A DNA stretch of 64,000 bases. Origin: SIG653 sp964509125. Its GTDB lineage: Bacteria; Bacillota; Clostridia; Oscillospirales; CAG-382. The stretch lies in contig CAZDVZ010000003.1 in assembly GCA_964509125.1 (NCBI GenBank), positions 19,987 through 83,986 on the forward strand, given 5' to 3'. This document shows, piece by piece, positions 10,701 to 18,570 of this stretch; within the stretch, counting starts at the first letter, position 1; every line of letters starts with the position of its first letter. The position numbers and the translations under genes are program-made. A model generated the notes under the pieces. It did no database searches, had not been told where the DNA came from, and saw only the letters and a list, made by a program, of their open reading frames with translations.

Positions 10701-11285
10701 TACCGTTTCAGAAGAAGACACCCATTTAACAGCTACAGAAGTTGTGGCAGTATCATCACCCACAAAAGCTTCTACCGTTGCCGGGAAGTTGACAGCCTCA
10801 CCCGGCGTAACAGACTTCACAATAAGGTCAGCGGAAATTTCCGTAAAACCTTTTATGCAATATTTCCCCGATTTTACCACAACCGTGGGAAGTTCCAATC
10901 CGTCTGTTAAAGCGCAAGGAACACAAGTGGATGACAATTTAAATGTGTATTCTGTTTCCGGCTGAGTTTTGTCGGAAATATCATCGCAATCCCAAACTGC
11001 ATCAAAATAAACATTTTTTGACACATTGTCCTTTTCCGCCTTAACGCCAATACGCTTGGGAAGTTCAATATCCGCTTTAGCAGTACCGGCATCCACAGAA
11101 ATTACATCTGTGGGGACTCCCAAAAAGGAAGTGGCAATACCGTCGGTTTCTGCATTTGCAATATTGCCAAAAATACCGTCAAACACAAAACCGGACGTTA
11201 AAACAGTAGTGGCAAGCACAGAGAGCAACAGTACGACTGACAAAAACTTCTGAGCCGCCGAATACTTTAAGGTCTTCTCATTCAT
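4740..11285 (-). CDS. Giant cell-wall-anchored surface protein with nine CnaB domains
   Basis: 2181 residues. Order: signal peptide (about 1-45, ending NANA); an N-terminal region of about 200 residues; residues about 280-900 with many GSVYGGG-like units, probably a beta-helix or beta-solenoid adhesin; then nine tandem CnaB (SpaA-type) domains of about 95 residues from about 1180 to 2070. Each CnaB unit shows the pattern K near its start, LAGVEFTVY, a KET element and a closing IVN, which fits Lys-Asn isopeptide bonds helped by Glu. A final small domain precedes LPAETG (2145-2150), a hydrophobic stretch and KKRKIRG, a sorting-signal layout. LPAETG has one residue more than canonical LPxTG. No sortase gene is in the window. 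Role as an adhesin or stalk is inference. Confidence 0.9.
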   Translation of the reverse strand: MNEKTLKYSAAQKFLSVVLLLSVLATTVLTSGFVFDGIFGNIANAETDGIATSFLGVPTDVISVDAGTAKADIELPKRIGVKAEKDNVSKNVYFDAVWDCDDISDKTQPETEYTFKLSSTCVPCALTDGLELPTVVVKSGKYCIKGFTEISADLIVKSVTPGEAVNFPATVEAFVGDDTATTSVAVKWVSSSETVNGGTSKTYSTINTKNVYTAEIVETDKYYLTKELTDVNYAAYTVPKITVYVISTTVAYVGTGGLSTLSEAYAYINANGGSGTIVVNDYYAYYVDSSSYDPSYTVVGSQGDNYSDSYFTEPNHSGLVVIKGNTPSAVLDFNYRFYVSGPLMFKDITFKSGSSMKERMYANGNDLILGTGITCTWGTNIPDGYAYTYPNAFRIYGGAATRNINGDTNLIVLSGEYYIIRGGNEEGGTVSGNTYVYMGGTARTYYQLQGGSRRGNVSGSTYVIVNGDAIANGTSGGLDEVESVSVFGGGREGTVDGGCHVIINGGTLSAAVTGSGNTETYSGEIYVTVCGDAVINAGEHGAVYGIGDCSNYSESDSDIFITVFCNASLLSSVGKYAHIYGSNSKSNTDSGIYINVFGNAIVQGSVNGGAFAANSGVGFEGGDKKTVNVTIGGKAKITLNVYGGSLRKGIYGDSNVVIKESASVGGNVYGGGQGASSVNTTNEYGKAINSTVTISGNVSVNDVYAGGNYGYNTGNSTIKVENAVIQGSVYGGSQHGGVYGETSAYIYGSKVNGSVFGGNYGATIVYANSTSSTVGVYEGSVVSGSVYGGGNSGASGNTTVVVDDSTVKGSVYGGGVSGASGNTNVSFVGNAVISGDVFGAGKNANAKKATITVNTGFVNNIYGGGESGFAEAVEINISGTENDFIFGIEGEINGLPKAPASENDIVSNFTGDSVYVLNFNDFGGSASNVFEKCGDVDSISDFSKVNVINSTLTFTGDNSEYFEGITALYVGNGSALDIPGKAVIRSAFSAEGVYSTAGTNVLPSSLVGETGSFIAIPARTVTDEEEAAQNSSVSAILTVYGSITGDSALYVNGEKKSGTYVTSFLESSDVGSNIDTATTDYFYKNSQGVRTGHNRNFASFKTASFDTGALNLDGITEVHESDRVFTTVKNGAFGTLDGKNTSNWMIWAGEPYANILITKEGETSIDGATVALAGVEFTVYADKECTNAIETLVTNDKGTALSSDLYANSVTYYVKETKTGDNYTLDSTVYSIVLKNEHSGKTVSLTDNAIVNYLKYGEIKIVKTSDDGVLLEGVAFLVTGAENFEMVITTDGAGFATTGKLLHGDYTVTEVSNPNPGFETPDYLETVTLSDSNPEVILNITNNRVTGKVTLTKVGEDGFALSGVVFNVFSDASLETLVDTITTNEEGYAETKALTIYGASTTYYVAEAKVSEEYILREDVFAVTLTPENPVGLAADEGERVIRNYFKKANIAISKKGENDALLEGVVFGIYSDKNCTQLLETMTTDISGSATSSDLKLGTYFVKEISNPDKTYIVSDSVYEFSLSVNGLLYTQTVYNIKAGAYISLEKVDSNGNPMEGVKFEINDSNGNSVEVITTDENGKAISSALNISVGEENVFTVKEVHAPDYVYMGEEIFTAVLKDDNQIYELNDGNPIVNKIKEGYLTLEKVNESGSPLAGVEFTVYSDNALTDVVCTIITDENGKGISEVLPFGIYYVKETNNPDKSYVINPDIYTVEIVGDGSEDVLYVPVFDRPIVNFRASGCISIFKTDEEGKPLAGVEFTIYDENMRESSKVYTGEDGKVVTCSQTIQDGVNGTKYYVVETATLDEYRLDGTKYEAVLLTDGQIVEINAGNAIVNYFKRGQISLTKQSEDGTPLAGVEFTVYADKECTQVVEVMTTGADGKAISTNLKLGIYYVKETKAIAPFVPVYDVWAVSLDEDNCVKELTSTPVINYYSTGKITLLKTDDKGTPLAGVEFSIYTHSGAFVETIVTDGNGMATSISLPVKSAEGTVYVVKETKGLEGYKVDETEYAVLLKDNDQIVAVNDGEAIVNIKIVGKVTVTYTSSNDAEDQSVDVYVKVNENPYVGICYVNGEAVEVTDGIVTVKNGTSFQFELNWGDTYTVDAYEEVLTNLLSLTYNGEIKENASGKITEDVLDQKVDIVAEFELPAETGDRSGTALFAVLASLSAFALIVLEMKKRKIRG

Positions 11286-11351
11286 TTTTCTTTCTCCTTT
11301 GCAATTTTACTATATACTTTCGCTTGATAAAAGCGAGATATACCTGTTGAT

Positions 11352-11380
11352 ATTCTACCACAGTCAACGGTATTTGTCAA
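11352..11380 (-). promoter_or_regulatory. Sigma-A promoter of the adhesin operon
   Basis: On the minus strand TTGACA, a 17-bp spacer and TAGAAT, 67 bp before the adhesin start codon; the ribosome site GGAGAAAG lies just before the ATG. Confidence 0.85.
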
Positions 11381-11681
11381 CCGATTACGGAGAAAAAAGC
11401 CTGATTTGACCCCAAATTCGTCAAAAAAATAAGTTTTGATTTGTTTTAAAATATTATTTTATGCAATGTGCATTATACATATTTTTTCGGCAGACATATT
11501 TATAATTTCATAGCGCATTGCACAAGACGTTTTATTTGTTTTTCTACAAAAAAATTCTTTTAAAAGTTTTTTTAATTCTCTCCATTTTATGTTGAACTTG
11601 AAACCAACCATTTTTAGATCGGATTTGTTTGTAAGATAATTATACAGCATAAAAAAACAACCCTGTGTTTTTTATTTTCAA
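11381..11681. other. AT-rich intergenic region, no gene seen
   Basis: About 300 bp between the adhesin promoter and the hsp20 terminator. Short open frames here have no ribosome site and no recognisable protein; I see no structured RNA or repeat. Confidence 0.6.
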
Positions 11682-11719
11682 AAAAAGCCAAGGCGGCGCA
11701 CGCACCACCTTGGCTTTTT
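11682..11719 (-). terminator. Terminator of hsp20
   Basis: Stem AAAAGCCAAGG(C/T)GG pairing with CCACCTTGGCTTTT, followed on the minus strand by a run of seven T, 12 bases after the hsp20 stop. Confidence 0.9.
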
Positions 11720-11731
11720 CCACATACCAAA

Positions 11732-12160
11732 TTATTTAATGTCAAGCTTTCTTGATTTTGGCTTTTCTTCCTTCTTTTTAGGAAGCTCCAGCGAAAGTAT
11801 GCCGTCAACATAAGACGCGGAAATGCTTTCTTCATCAACAGATGAAATATCAAAGCTTCTTACAAAAGCCCCATAAGCTCTTTCGCGATGAATCACTTCG
11901 CCGCTCTCACTCTTTTCTTCGTTTTCCTCGCCTCTTTCCGCAGAAATCGTAAGCTTGCCTTCGGATATCTCCACGTTAATATTTTCTCTTTTAAAGCCGG
12001 GCAATTCCGCTTCAAGCAAAAAGCTCTCTCCAAGATCTTTTATATCCGTCTTAAATCCAAAAGGCCTTGTGGCGGAAAACATTTCGCGTTCAAGCTTTTC
12101 AAACTCTCTGAAAGGATCAAATTCCCTTCTACCATGTGTATAAGGCATTAAATTAAACAT
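11732..12160 (-). CDS. hsp20: Small heat-shock protein, Hsp20/alpha-crystallin family
   Basis: ATP-independent holdase chaperone that binds unfolding proteins in the cytoplasm. 142 residues from the ATG at 12160, which has AGGAGG 7 bases upstream; an in-frame upstream start lacks one. The N-terminal arm contains REFDPFREFEKLEREMF. The alpha-crystallin domain runs from about residue 38 to 130, with the AELPGFKRENINVEI strand and the family signature GILSLELPKK near the end. Length fits the Hsp18/IbpA group. A CIRCE-like element lies upstream, suggesting HrcA control. Confidence 0.93.
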   Translation of the reverse strand: MFNLMPYTHGRREFDPFREFEKLEREMFSATRPFGFKTDIKDLGESFLLEAELPGFKRENINVEISEGKLTISAERGEENEEKSESGEVIHRERAYGAFVRSFDISSVDEESISASYVDGILSLELPKKKEEKPKSRKLDIK

Positions 12161-12310
12161 AATATTTCCTCCTATTCTTAAGATCAAACTTATTTGACTT
12201 TAGCCTTTTTTATATTTATTTTTAATTCAGTGATCACCTTTGGTTTACGGTTATATTATAACCCAAAATAATGAAAGATTATACTTCTTTTTATTTCCAA
12301 ATTGTAAATT

Positions 12311-12337
12311 CTGGCACTCTCTGCGTTAGTGTGCTAA
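12311..12337. promoter_or_regulatory. CIRCE-like HrcA operator
   Basis: CTGGCACTC, nine bases, GTGTGCTAA: three mismatches from the consensus TTAGCACTC-N9-GAGTGCTAA, with the exact nine-base spacing. Another exact half-site TTAGCACTC is at 12354-12362. It lies in the divergent region between hsp20 and the small lipoprotein gene. HrcA binding is inferred from similarity to the known consensus. Confidence 0.65.
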
Positions 12338-12389
12338 TTATTAAGCTTGTTTTTTAGCACTCAGTTTTCCGCTTTGTGTTTTTTGGCAC

Positions 12390-12418
12390 TTGATTTTTTT
12401 GAAGATGAAATATATAAT
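12390..12418 (+). promoter_or_regulatory. Sigma-A promoter of the small lipoprotein gene
   Basis: TTGATT, 17-bp spacer, TATAAT, 28 bp before the ATG at 12446. Confidence 0.75.
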
Positions 12419-12445
12419 ACAAGTAAGATGAAAGGAGAATTATTT

Positions 12446-12787
12446 ATGAAACGATACATCTTTTTGATTTTGGCAATTGTTCTCTCCATAAATCTATCCG
12501 CCTGCGGAGGCAGCAAGAGCGGTTTGGAAAGCTACAGCGCATGGGAAACGGAAAAAGACGAAGACAACTCATTTATAAGATGGACTTTTTCGGACGGCAC
12601 TCTAAAAATGTGCACCGTTTTGGGAGGGGAAGAACTCTTGCCCCAAACATTTAATTATACGCTTAACGGGCGAAAGCTTTCCCTCACGGGAGACTACGCA
12701 ACATTGGAATATACGGTTTCGTTAAGCGGAGATACGTTGAAGGTAAACACAGGAGAGAAAAATTTGGTATTCCACGGAGTTGAATAA
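12446..12787 (+). CDS. Small lipoprotein, DUF5640-like
   Basis: 113 residues. Leader MKRYIFLILAIVLSINLSAC gives a lipobox LSAC at Cys20. The mature part has an alternating-strand pattern (W, a CTVLGG region, YTLNGRKLSLTG, then EYTVSLSGDTLKV) like the lipocalin-fold DUF5640 lipoproteins common in Clostridia. AAAGGAG lies 8 bases before the chosen ATG; upstream in-frame starts lie before the promoter. A cell-surface role is inferred from the lipobox; the ligand is unknown. It shares the divergent CIRCE-like region with hsp20, so it may be stress-linked. Confidence 0.8.
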   Translation: MKRYIFLILAIVLSINLSACGGSKSGLESYSAWETEKDEDNSFIRWTFSDGTLKMCTVLGGEELLPQTFNYTLNGRKLSLTGDYATLEYTVSLSGDTLKVNTGEKNLVFHGVE

Positions 12788-12790
12788 TGG

Positions 12791-12840
12791 AAAAAGATGC
12801 GCTTCACGCCTTTTTTGCAAAGGGAAGAGCATCTTTTTTT
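12791..12840. terminator. Bidirectional hairpin terminator
   Basis: AAAAAGATGC pairs with GCATCTTTTT around a 28-base loop, followed by T-runs in both directions. It sits between the convergent lipoprotein and MFS genes. Confidence 0.75.
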
Positions 12841-14038
12841 ATTGGTTTTCATATTTTTTCGCAATCATTATGCAAAGGGCAAAAGCCGTCAAAGAAGCGA
12901 CCACCCACACAACGGTAACAGATCTCCAGCCGTAAGAAGTAGCCATGGATGCAAGGCCATATGTGGAAATTGCAGATCCCGCGTATACAGCGGAATTAAA
13001 CACGCCGGACATTGTTGAGCTTTTTCCGTGCTTTGAAAAAAACCTTGGAATGGTGCAAGTTAGCATAAGGTTTACACCGTGAACGCACACCGTTATTAAC
13101 GCCATTAGGAAAACATCCAACAATGGTGCTTTTGAAAAGCAGATAAAAAGCACAAAGCAAGCGGAAAGCGCCACAGCATAATACAATGCGGCGGCCTTCA
13201 ATTCGTTTCCAATCCTTTCGCCTACACTCTTTAAAACTCCAAGGAACAAAGCGCACCCCAAAGGTAAAACAGCGCCGGTGAGTATGGAGGAAAAAGCTCC
13301 CATTCCGTACACTTCATTAATATATGTAGGCATCCACGCAGAAATTCCGTCGCGCATGAAACCCACCACGAGAGCAGAAAACAAAACAGGAATAACACCC
13401 ATGGAAATCAAAAGTCCAACGGTTAATCGTGAACGGGATTTTGAAACAACATTTTCTTTTTCCGCAGTCATATTGTTATTGTGTGAAACCAAAGAAGAAG
13501 TCCTTGCATTCCACCAAAAAGAGAACAAAAGAGAAATGCCGCCCGTTATGAAAAAGACCCACTTCCAATTTGAAACAGAAATGACAGCCGGCACAAACAG
13601 ATATATGATAACTGTCGCCACATAAGATGCACGGCTAACGCTTACCACCATTTTAGCATATTCAGCGGCGCTGAAATGATCCACGAGCAATCTTACAAGA
13701 GGCGGCCATATAAGCGATTGAAAAACACCGTTTATGCACCATAACGGTATAATTACGTATATATTGGGCACAAGCCATATTATTAAGTTTACAACAGAGC
13801 TTCCCAAAAGGCCCCAAAATATGACCTTTTGAGGTTTAAATTTGTCACCAAAAATGCCGCTTATTATTTGAAAGATCCCATACGAGGCAAAACAACCTGT
13901 AAGTGCAAGTCCCGCCAAAGACTTGGAAACATCCAGATCCACAATTATCTCCGCAAGAGCGGCAGAATAATTTTGCCTTGTTAAATAGCTGAAAAAATAC
14001 ACAGCACAACACAGAAATTTAAGTTCTTTTGTTTTCAT
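12839..14038 (-). CDS. MFS transporter, organophosphate:phosphate antiporter-like
   Basis: 399 residues with about 12 hydrophobic helices split by a cytoplasmic loop near residues 178-200, the usual MFS layout. The opening YFFSYLTRQNYSAALAEI, a conserved Arg in helix 1 and GDKFKPQKV after helix 2 resemble the GlpT/UhpT group. The substrate cannot be read from sequence. It lies downstream of the LRR protein gene, separated by a terminator hairpin, with only a weak ribosome site, so low-level expression is likely. Confidence 0.8.
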   Translation of the reverse strand: MKTKELKFLCCAVYFFSYLTRQNYSAALAEIIVDLDVSKSLAGLALTGCFASYGIFQIISGIFGDKFKPQKVIFWGLLGSSVVNLIIWLVPNIYVIIPLWCINGVFQSLIWPPLVRLLVDHFSAAEYAKMVVSVSRASYVATVIIYLFVPAVISVSNWKWVFFITGGISLLFSFWWNARTSSLVSHNNNMTAEKENVVSKSRSRLTVGLLISMGVIPVLFSALVVGFMRDGISAWMPTYINEVYGMGAFSSILTGAVLPLGCALFLGVLKSVGERIGNELKAAALYYAVALSACFVLFICFSKAPLLDVFLMALITVCVHGVNLMLTCTIPRFFSKHGKSSTMSGVFNSAVYAGSAISTYGLASMATSYGWRSVTVVWVVASLTAFALCIMIAKKYENQ

Positions 14039-14050
14039 TATTTACCAAAA

Positions 14051-14083
14051 TTACAGCTTTTGCGAATCTGCAAAAGCTGTAAA
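14051..14083 (-). terminator. Terminator of the LRR protein gene
   Basis: Stem TTACAGCTTTTGC / GCAAAAGCTGTAA with a six-base loop, followed on the minus strand by a short T-run, 13 bases after the stop at 14096. Confidence 0.8.
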
Positions 14084-14095
14084 AAATATATTATT

Positions 14096-15481
14096 TCAAA
14101 AACGTCGTTTGTCTTTAGCGGGTTTATATCCGCACACCTTGCATTTTCCAAAAAATCCGCACTTTCCGGCGCATCGCTCGCAAAGCTTATTAGACCTTCT
14201 GCGAAGTATTTCGGAATTATAATACGGAGTACCTTTAAAAGCCGCAAAGAGCTCAGGAGATAAAATCATTCCCCCTTTGCCAAGAGGTGAAGAAAGATCT
14301 ACAAGAGCAACGGAGGTTGTAGTTTCCTCGCCCTTTGGAAGATTCACATACATAAGCTTTCTGCAATTAAAGAAAGTCTGTCTTCCAACAGTGATATTAG
14401 GGTCAAAAACGATGGAAGTCAAAGCGGTACAACCGTAAAACGCCTTATCACCAAGTTTTTTCACGGTGGCGGGCAAAGCAATTTGAGAAATGGACTCGCA
14501 CCTATCAAAGCATTGAACAGGCAATTCGCATATTTTTTCGGGAATATTTAAAGTGATAAGTCCGGTTTCCTTAAAGCAAGCCACCTGAAGTTCTTCCAAA
14601 GCCGAAGGAAGCTCGATCTCATTCATAGCTTTACAACCATAAAAAGCATTCGCCTCTATTTTTGTAACCCCATCAGGCAGTTTCACACTTTTTAAATTTA
14701 CGCATTGCTCAAACAATGAAGCGGAGACAACGGCGATATTTTCGGGCAATACAATTTCTTCAAGGGAAGAACATCCCTTAAAAGACGCTCTCTCAAGTTG
14801 TTTTAAAGTTTTGGGAAGTTTTATGCTTTTAAGAGAAGAACACCCTTTAAACGCTTCGTCGCTTATGTACTCGATATTATCTCCCAATTCACACTCTTCA
14901 AGGGCGTTACATTCGTAAAATGCACCCTTTCCGATAAACTTAACAGCAGAAAGTCCCAATACACGTTTCAGATCCCGACTTTGGTAAAATGCGTCCCTCT
15001 CTATGTTTTCAATTTTTTCATTAAAAACCACCGTATGAACGCCCTTCCCGCCGGAAAACACCTTTGAGCCTATGGATGTTACCGTTTCAGGGAAACAAAC
15101 CTCCCCCACCTTACCGGTGAATTTTTTCAAAACACCGTTTTCTACGATCATATGTTTCCATATTTTCAACTTATTTAAAATGTCAAATGCAGCTTCATCG
15201 GTTGGAGCTTTATCCAATATCTTGCTGTATATCTTTTCGGCACCTTCCCAATCTCCAAGCTTTATATATTTTTGCCCCAAAGCCTGAAGTTCCTCAAGAG
15301 TTTCGGGTGTCACCTTATTTACAACATTAACAGTAACATCGGTTATAATATTCTGTTCAGATGCCTTTTCTCGAAGCCTCTCCACGGAATACGAAATTCC
15401 GCAAACAGAACACGTTGCACTCTCTCCGCCGGAATTCATCACCAGCACACCGGAGCACACATCACAAACTAAAGTAGCCAT
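14096..15481 (-). CDS. Zinc-ribbon and TPR-like protein with BspA-type leucine-rich repeats
   Basis: 461 residues from the ATG at 15481 (a GTG two codons upstream is possible). The N-terminus has CDVC and CSVC pairs, a zinc ribbon; residues about 55-105 look like TPR helices (LGDWEGAEKIYSKILDKAP); residues about 115-400 hold LRR_5 units with phrases such as FKGCSSLEEIVLPENI; the C-terminus has a second CxxC pair set (CERC, CKVC). There is no signal peptide or membrane segment, so it is probably cytoplasmic, unlike most BspA-type LRR proteins. A protein-binding role is inferred. The AAGGAGG site is 18-24 bases from the start, separated by a small CCGC/GCGG hairpin. Confidence 0.85.
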   Translation of the reverse strand: MATLVCDVCSGVLVMNSGGESATCSVCGISYSVERLREKASEQNIITDVTVNVVNKVTPETLEELQALGQKYIKLGDWEGAEKIYSKILDKAPTDEAAFDILNKLKIWKHMIVENGVLKKFTGKVGEVCFPETVTSIGSKVFSGGKGVHTVVFNEKIENIERDAFYQSRDLKRVLGLSAVKFIGKGAFYECNALEECELGDNIEYISDEAFKGCSSLKSIKLPKTLKQLERASFKGCSSLEEIVLPENIAVVSASLFEQCVNLKSVKLPDGVTKIEANAFYGCKAMNEIELPSALEELQVACFKETGLITLNIPEKICELPVQCFDRCESISQIALPATVKKLGDKAFYGCTALTSIVFDPNITVGRQTFFNCRKLMYVNLPKGEETTTSVALVDLSSPLGKGGMILSPELFAAFKGTPYYNSEILRRRSNKLCERCAGKCGFFGKCKVCGYKPAKDKRRF

Positions 15482-15530
15482 TTTCACAATACCGCAAAAG
15501 CGGTTCCTCCTTAAGGCATTTAAGCGAATT

Positions 15531-18410
15531 TTATGTTAAATCAATATATTTAAAAGGTACAAATCTAAGACTTCCGCAAACAGCCTTACCGTTAAAATCA
15601 AACCACCCATCTTCGTTATTAATGCCTGCGATGTATCTGAAAGTGATCTTGAATTCAGCCTTAGGTCCGCTGATACCGTCGGTTTTTCCGAAAGCTTTTA
15701 AAATGTCGTCGGTGTCCATTTTTATGGCGTATATCAAATCGTAAGAATATTCTGTATTTTCGGTAAACCATGTTTTAACCACGGTCATATCATATTCTTC
15801 TGTATACTTTCCATTAAGGGCAGAAGCGGCGTCTCCAACGTCTATCCAAGTTACGCCGTTATCTACAGTATATTGCAAGGTGCCGTTTCCGCCGGAGATC
15901 GTTTCGGATGTGCCGTCGGTCTTTGGTGCAACAGCTATATACACAACATCATTTATAAAGGTGTTTTCACCTGTGGGCTTTTCATTGGCGCCGATCATCT
16001 TATATCCGTCCTCTGTTTCCTTGGCAGTGAAAGTTGTTCCAAACTCATCCACCAAGATCAACACTTGCAAATTCTCAGCCTCCACGGGAATTTCCCACTT
16101 TGTGTACAAATTTAAAGTAGTATCGTGAACGTCGGTTTCAAGTCCGCCATGAAGTGAAAAGCTGTACGGTACAGGGAACGTCCAATGTCTGTGTGAAGAC
16201 TCGTTATCATACACCACATCGGTGTTTCTGTAGTAAGCTTCATATATACTTATGTACTCGCCTTTCGACCGTGCGCTGTTGGGGTTCTTTACCGTGTCGG
16301 CAAAAAGCATCCAACCGTTAAAGTTAACTCCCGTCACGCCATCTTGTATCTGACTGTATTCATAGCTTCTTAAACTATAATCGCCCTCAGAAAGCAACAC
16401 AAGTGTTTTATTTTCCTCTCTTTCAAAAGACGGGCCGTCGGTTTCGGTGGGAGCGGTATACACGTTGTACTTAACATATCCGCCTATCTCTTCAAACTCA
16501 ACTTCATCTTTTATTTTGCAATCTGTTCCGTAAACGATCCAATCTTCTCCAATCACACCGATTTCTGTTCCGCTCTTGTCAACGGAGTGATACACAAGAT
16601 TATTCGCCACGTCCAAACGGCAAAGATTTCCCGAAGCGTTCCAATGATTGTCAACCTCAGCCACAGCCTCGCCGGTCAAAGTCTCTTTAAAATCATATTC
16701 TCCATCTTCTACAGCGGCAACCGCCAAGCAGAAAAAGTAAAGTCCGTTCTGATCTTTTGAGGGATTCAACACCTTAAGGGTAGTTTCAATCTTTCCTGTA
16801 CTCTTTGTAACTTCAACAGACGCCCTTACAACTATACCGCTGTTAAGAGATAAGGCAACCTCATCCACGGCGGTAGAGGGCCGGCCGATCCTTTTAGCAT
16901 TCACCATGGATTCGGTAGAATTGACATACCAACAAAAATCCACATTAAAGTTTGTATCTATCTCGTGAGTGAAAGGCGCCCACACTCCTGTAGACATATC
17001 TTCATTCGTCTTATATCTGTACGTGCGAGCAGCATTGAGAGAGCCGTCGGAAAAATCGGTAACTTCATAGTCCAAAAAGCTTCCATCAGGGTTGTAAACA
17101 TTGTACGCATCTGCGTTTTTAACAATTATATGGTCGCCTTTTGAAACATCAACTCCCGAATAGAAGAACAAATAGTTTACGGTAAGATTGGAAATTTCCC
17201 CAAAAGTAAAGCTCCTTGCCCGATCAGCATTATCGGAAATATTGATAATACCCTCTTTGCCAAGCAATGTGTCCATCTTTATACAGCCTGTAACGCTCGT
17301 TAAAGCAGTATTACTACCATTTTTCGCTACATAGTATGAAGACGCACCTTCAAAAAACTTCAAAAAAGCAGAGTTTGCATCACCAACGGTGAAGGAATAA
17401 TACAAATACGGAGTATATTCCGTATCTATAACCAAATTTTCAAAGGAAAATGCCGGTGCGCCGGACAAAGCCAGCGTTCCTGTGCCCATAGACCCGCCGG
17501 CGTCAGGATATGTTCTTTCAATGGTTGGATCAGAGTCCGCACCTTCTGCGGTACCTACCGCTAAAATGTTTCCGCTTGCTGCGTCTACTTTAGTGGGATG
17601 AGTATCACTCATCACAAGGTAATTGAGAACAACTTTTGTTTTGGAGTTTCCCCAAAGATAAACAGTGCTCACGGTGTGAGAGTCGTTACCGGTCAATGCC
17701 TTAAGGTCAATGCAACCGTACTCATAACCGGAAACCCAATTTTCTTTATCGCTGTACGTCTCAAACCCATCTGTTATATAAGCAACGCCGCCGCATTTAT
17801 TGTTTTCCGTTCTGGCAATCAATGCTCCTTCAACATCAAAACCGAAAGTTCCGAAAGCAGAATCGTCATCGCCCGTAAGAGATTCTACGGAAACAGAATA
17901 GTAGAGATATCTGCCGGAAAGATCACCCACGTCCATTTTGATATATCCCTTTTCTTCGCTGTTTACCGAAATTCCCAAATTCGAATCCGCACCGCCTTTA
18001 TATCTGACTACGGAAACATTTTGAGTTATATAACTCTCATAAGAGTCCATAACGCCCGTACCCTCAATATCCGAAGGGCGGGAAACGGGAAGACTTTCCT
18101 TATCAACACGGTTTATACCTCCAAGGACAAAGTTCCCCCACGAATCGTCATACAATGCAGGCTCCGTAGAAGGATCGCCGTTATAAAAACGCCCGATCTC
18201 TCCCGATGAAATATTTGTTATATCGGTTTTTCCCTTATGCACCCAAAAAACAGCGTTGGACGCATGGGCAACATTATCTTCTTGAGGCAAAAGCGCAAAA
18301 AAGGAAACAACCAAAACCACGGCAAGCAAAAGAGAAAGTGCCTTTATCTTGCCCCGTTTTGATATTGTTACAACCTTTGGAGACGCCCCCCATTTATGTA
18401 AAGCTGTCAT
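15531..18410 (-). CDS. Large secreted protein of unknown function
   Basis: 959 residues from the ATG at 18410, which has GGGAGGT 7 bases upstream; longer in-frame starts lack a ribosome site. A positively charged N-terminus precedes a hydrophobic stretch (LSLLLAVVLVVSFFALL) and a likely cleavage site after AHA. The remainder is beta-rich, polar and repeat-poor, with no transmembrane tail and no sorting signal. No family is recognised. It may be secreted free or bound to the wall. The upstream 100 bp are AT-rich with a TATAAT but no convincing -35 box. Confidence 0.75.
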   Translation of the reverse strand: MTALHKWGASPKVVTISKRGKIKALSLLLAVVLVVSFFALLPQEDNVAHASNAVFWVHKGKTDITNISSGEIGRFYNGDPSTEPALYDDSWGNFVLGGINRVDKESLPVSRPSDIEGTGVMDSYESYITQNVSVVRYKGGADSNLGISVNSEEKGYIKMDVGDLSGRYLYYSVSVESLTGDDDSAFGTFGFDVEGALIARTENNKCGGVAYITDGFETYSDKENWVSGYEYGCIDLKALTGNDSHTVSTVYLWGNSKTKVVLNYLVMSDTHPTKVDAASGNILAVGTAEGADSDPTIERTYPDAGGSMGTGTLALSGAPAFSFENLVIDTEYTPYLYYSFTVGDANSAFLKFFEGASSYYVAKNGSNTALTSVTGCIKMDTLLGKEGIINISDNADRARSFTFGEISNLTVNYLFFYSGVDVSKGDHIIVKNADAYNVYNPDGSFLDYEVTDFSDGSLNAARTYRYKTNEDMSTGVWAPFTHEIDTNFNVDFCWYVNSTESMVNAKRIGRPSTAVDEVALSLNSGIVVRASVEVTKSTGKIETTLKVLNPSKDQNGLYFFCLAVAAVEDGEYDFKETLTGEAVAEVDNHWNASGNLCRLDVANNLVYHSVDKSGTEIGVIGEDWIVYGTDCKIKDEVEFEEIGGYVKYNVYTAPTETDGPSFEREENKTLVLLSEGDYSLRSYEYSQIQDGVTGVNFNGWMLFADTVKNPNSARSKGEYISIYEAYYRNTDVVYDNESSHRHWTFPVPYSFSLHGGLETDVHDTTLNLYTKWEIPVEAENLQVLILVDEFGTTFTAKETEDGYKMIGANEKPTGENTFINDVVYIAVAPKTDGTSETISGGNGTLQYTVDNGVTWIDVGDAASALNGKYTEEYDMTVVKTWFTENTEYSYDLIYAIKMDTDDILKAFGKTDGISGPKAEFKITFRYIAGINNEDGWFDFNGKAVCGSLRFVPFKYIDLT

Positions 18411-18570
18411 TAGCTGACCTCCCGATGGGATTTTAAAAATGCACGGCTTAAATGCACGAAACTGAACTTTCAAGCAAAAATTATAAGCACAATTACACTA
18501 ATTTACATTTACATTATATAATCTATTTGTAACAGCTTCAAGACTTTTTTTTAAAAAATCTGTGTATTTT

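Noticed and set aside
11459..11853. Minus-strand frames between the adhesin and hsp20
   Set aside because: They overlap the hsp20 terminator or 3' end, lack ribosome sites and have no protein-like composition.
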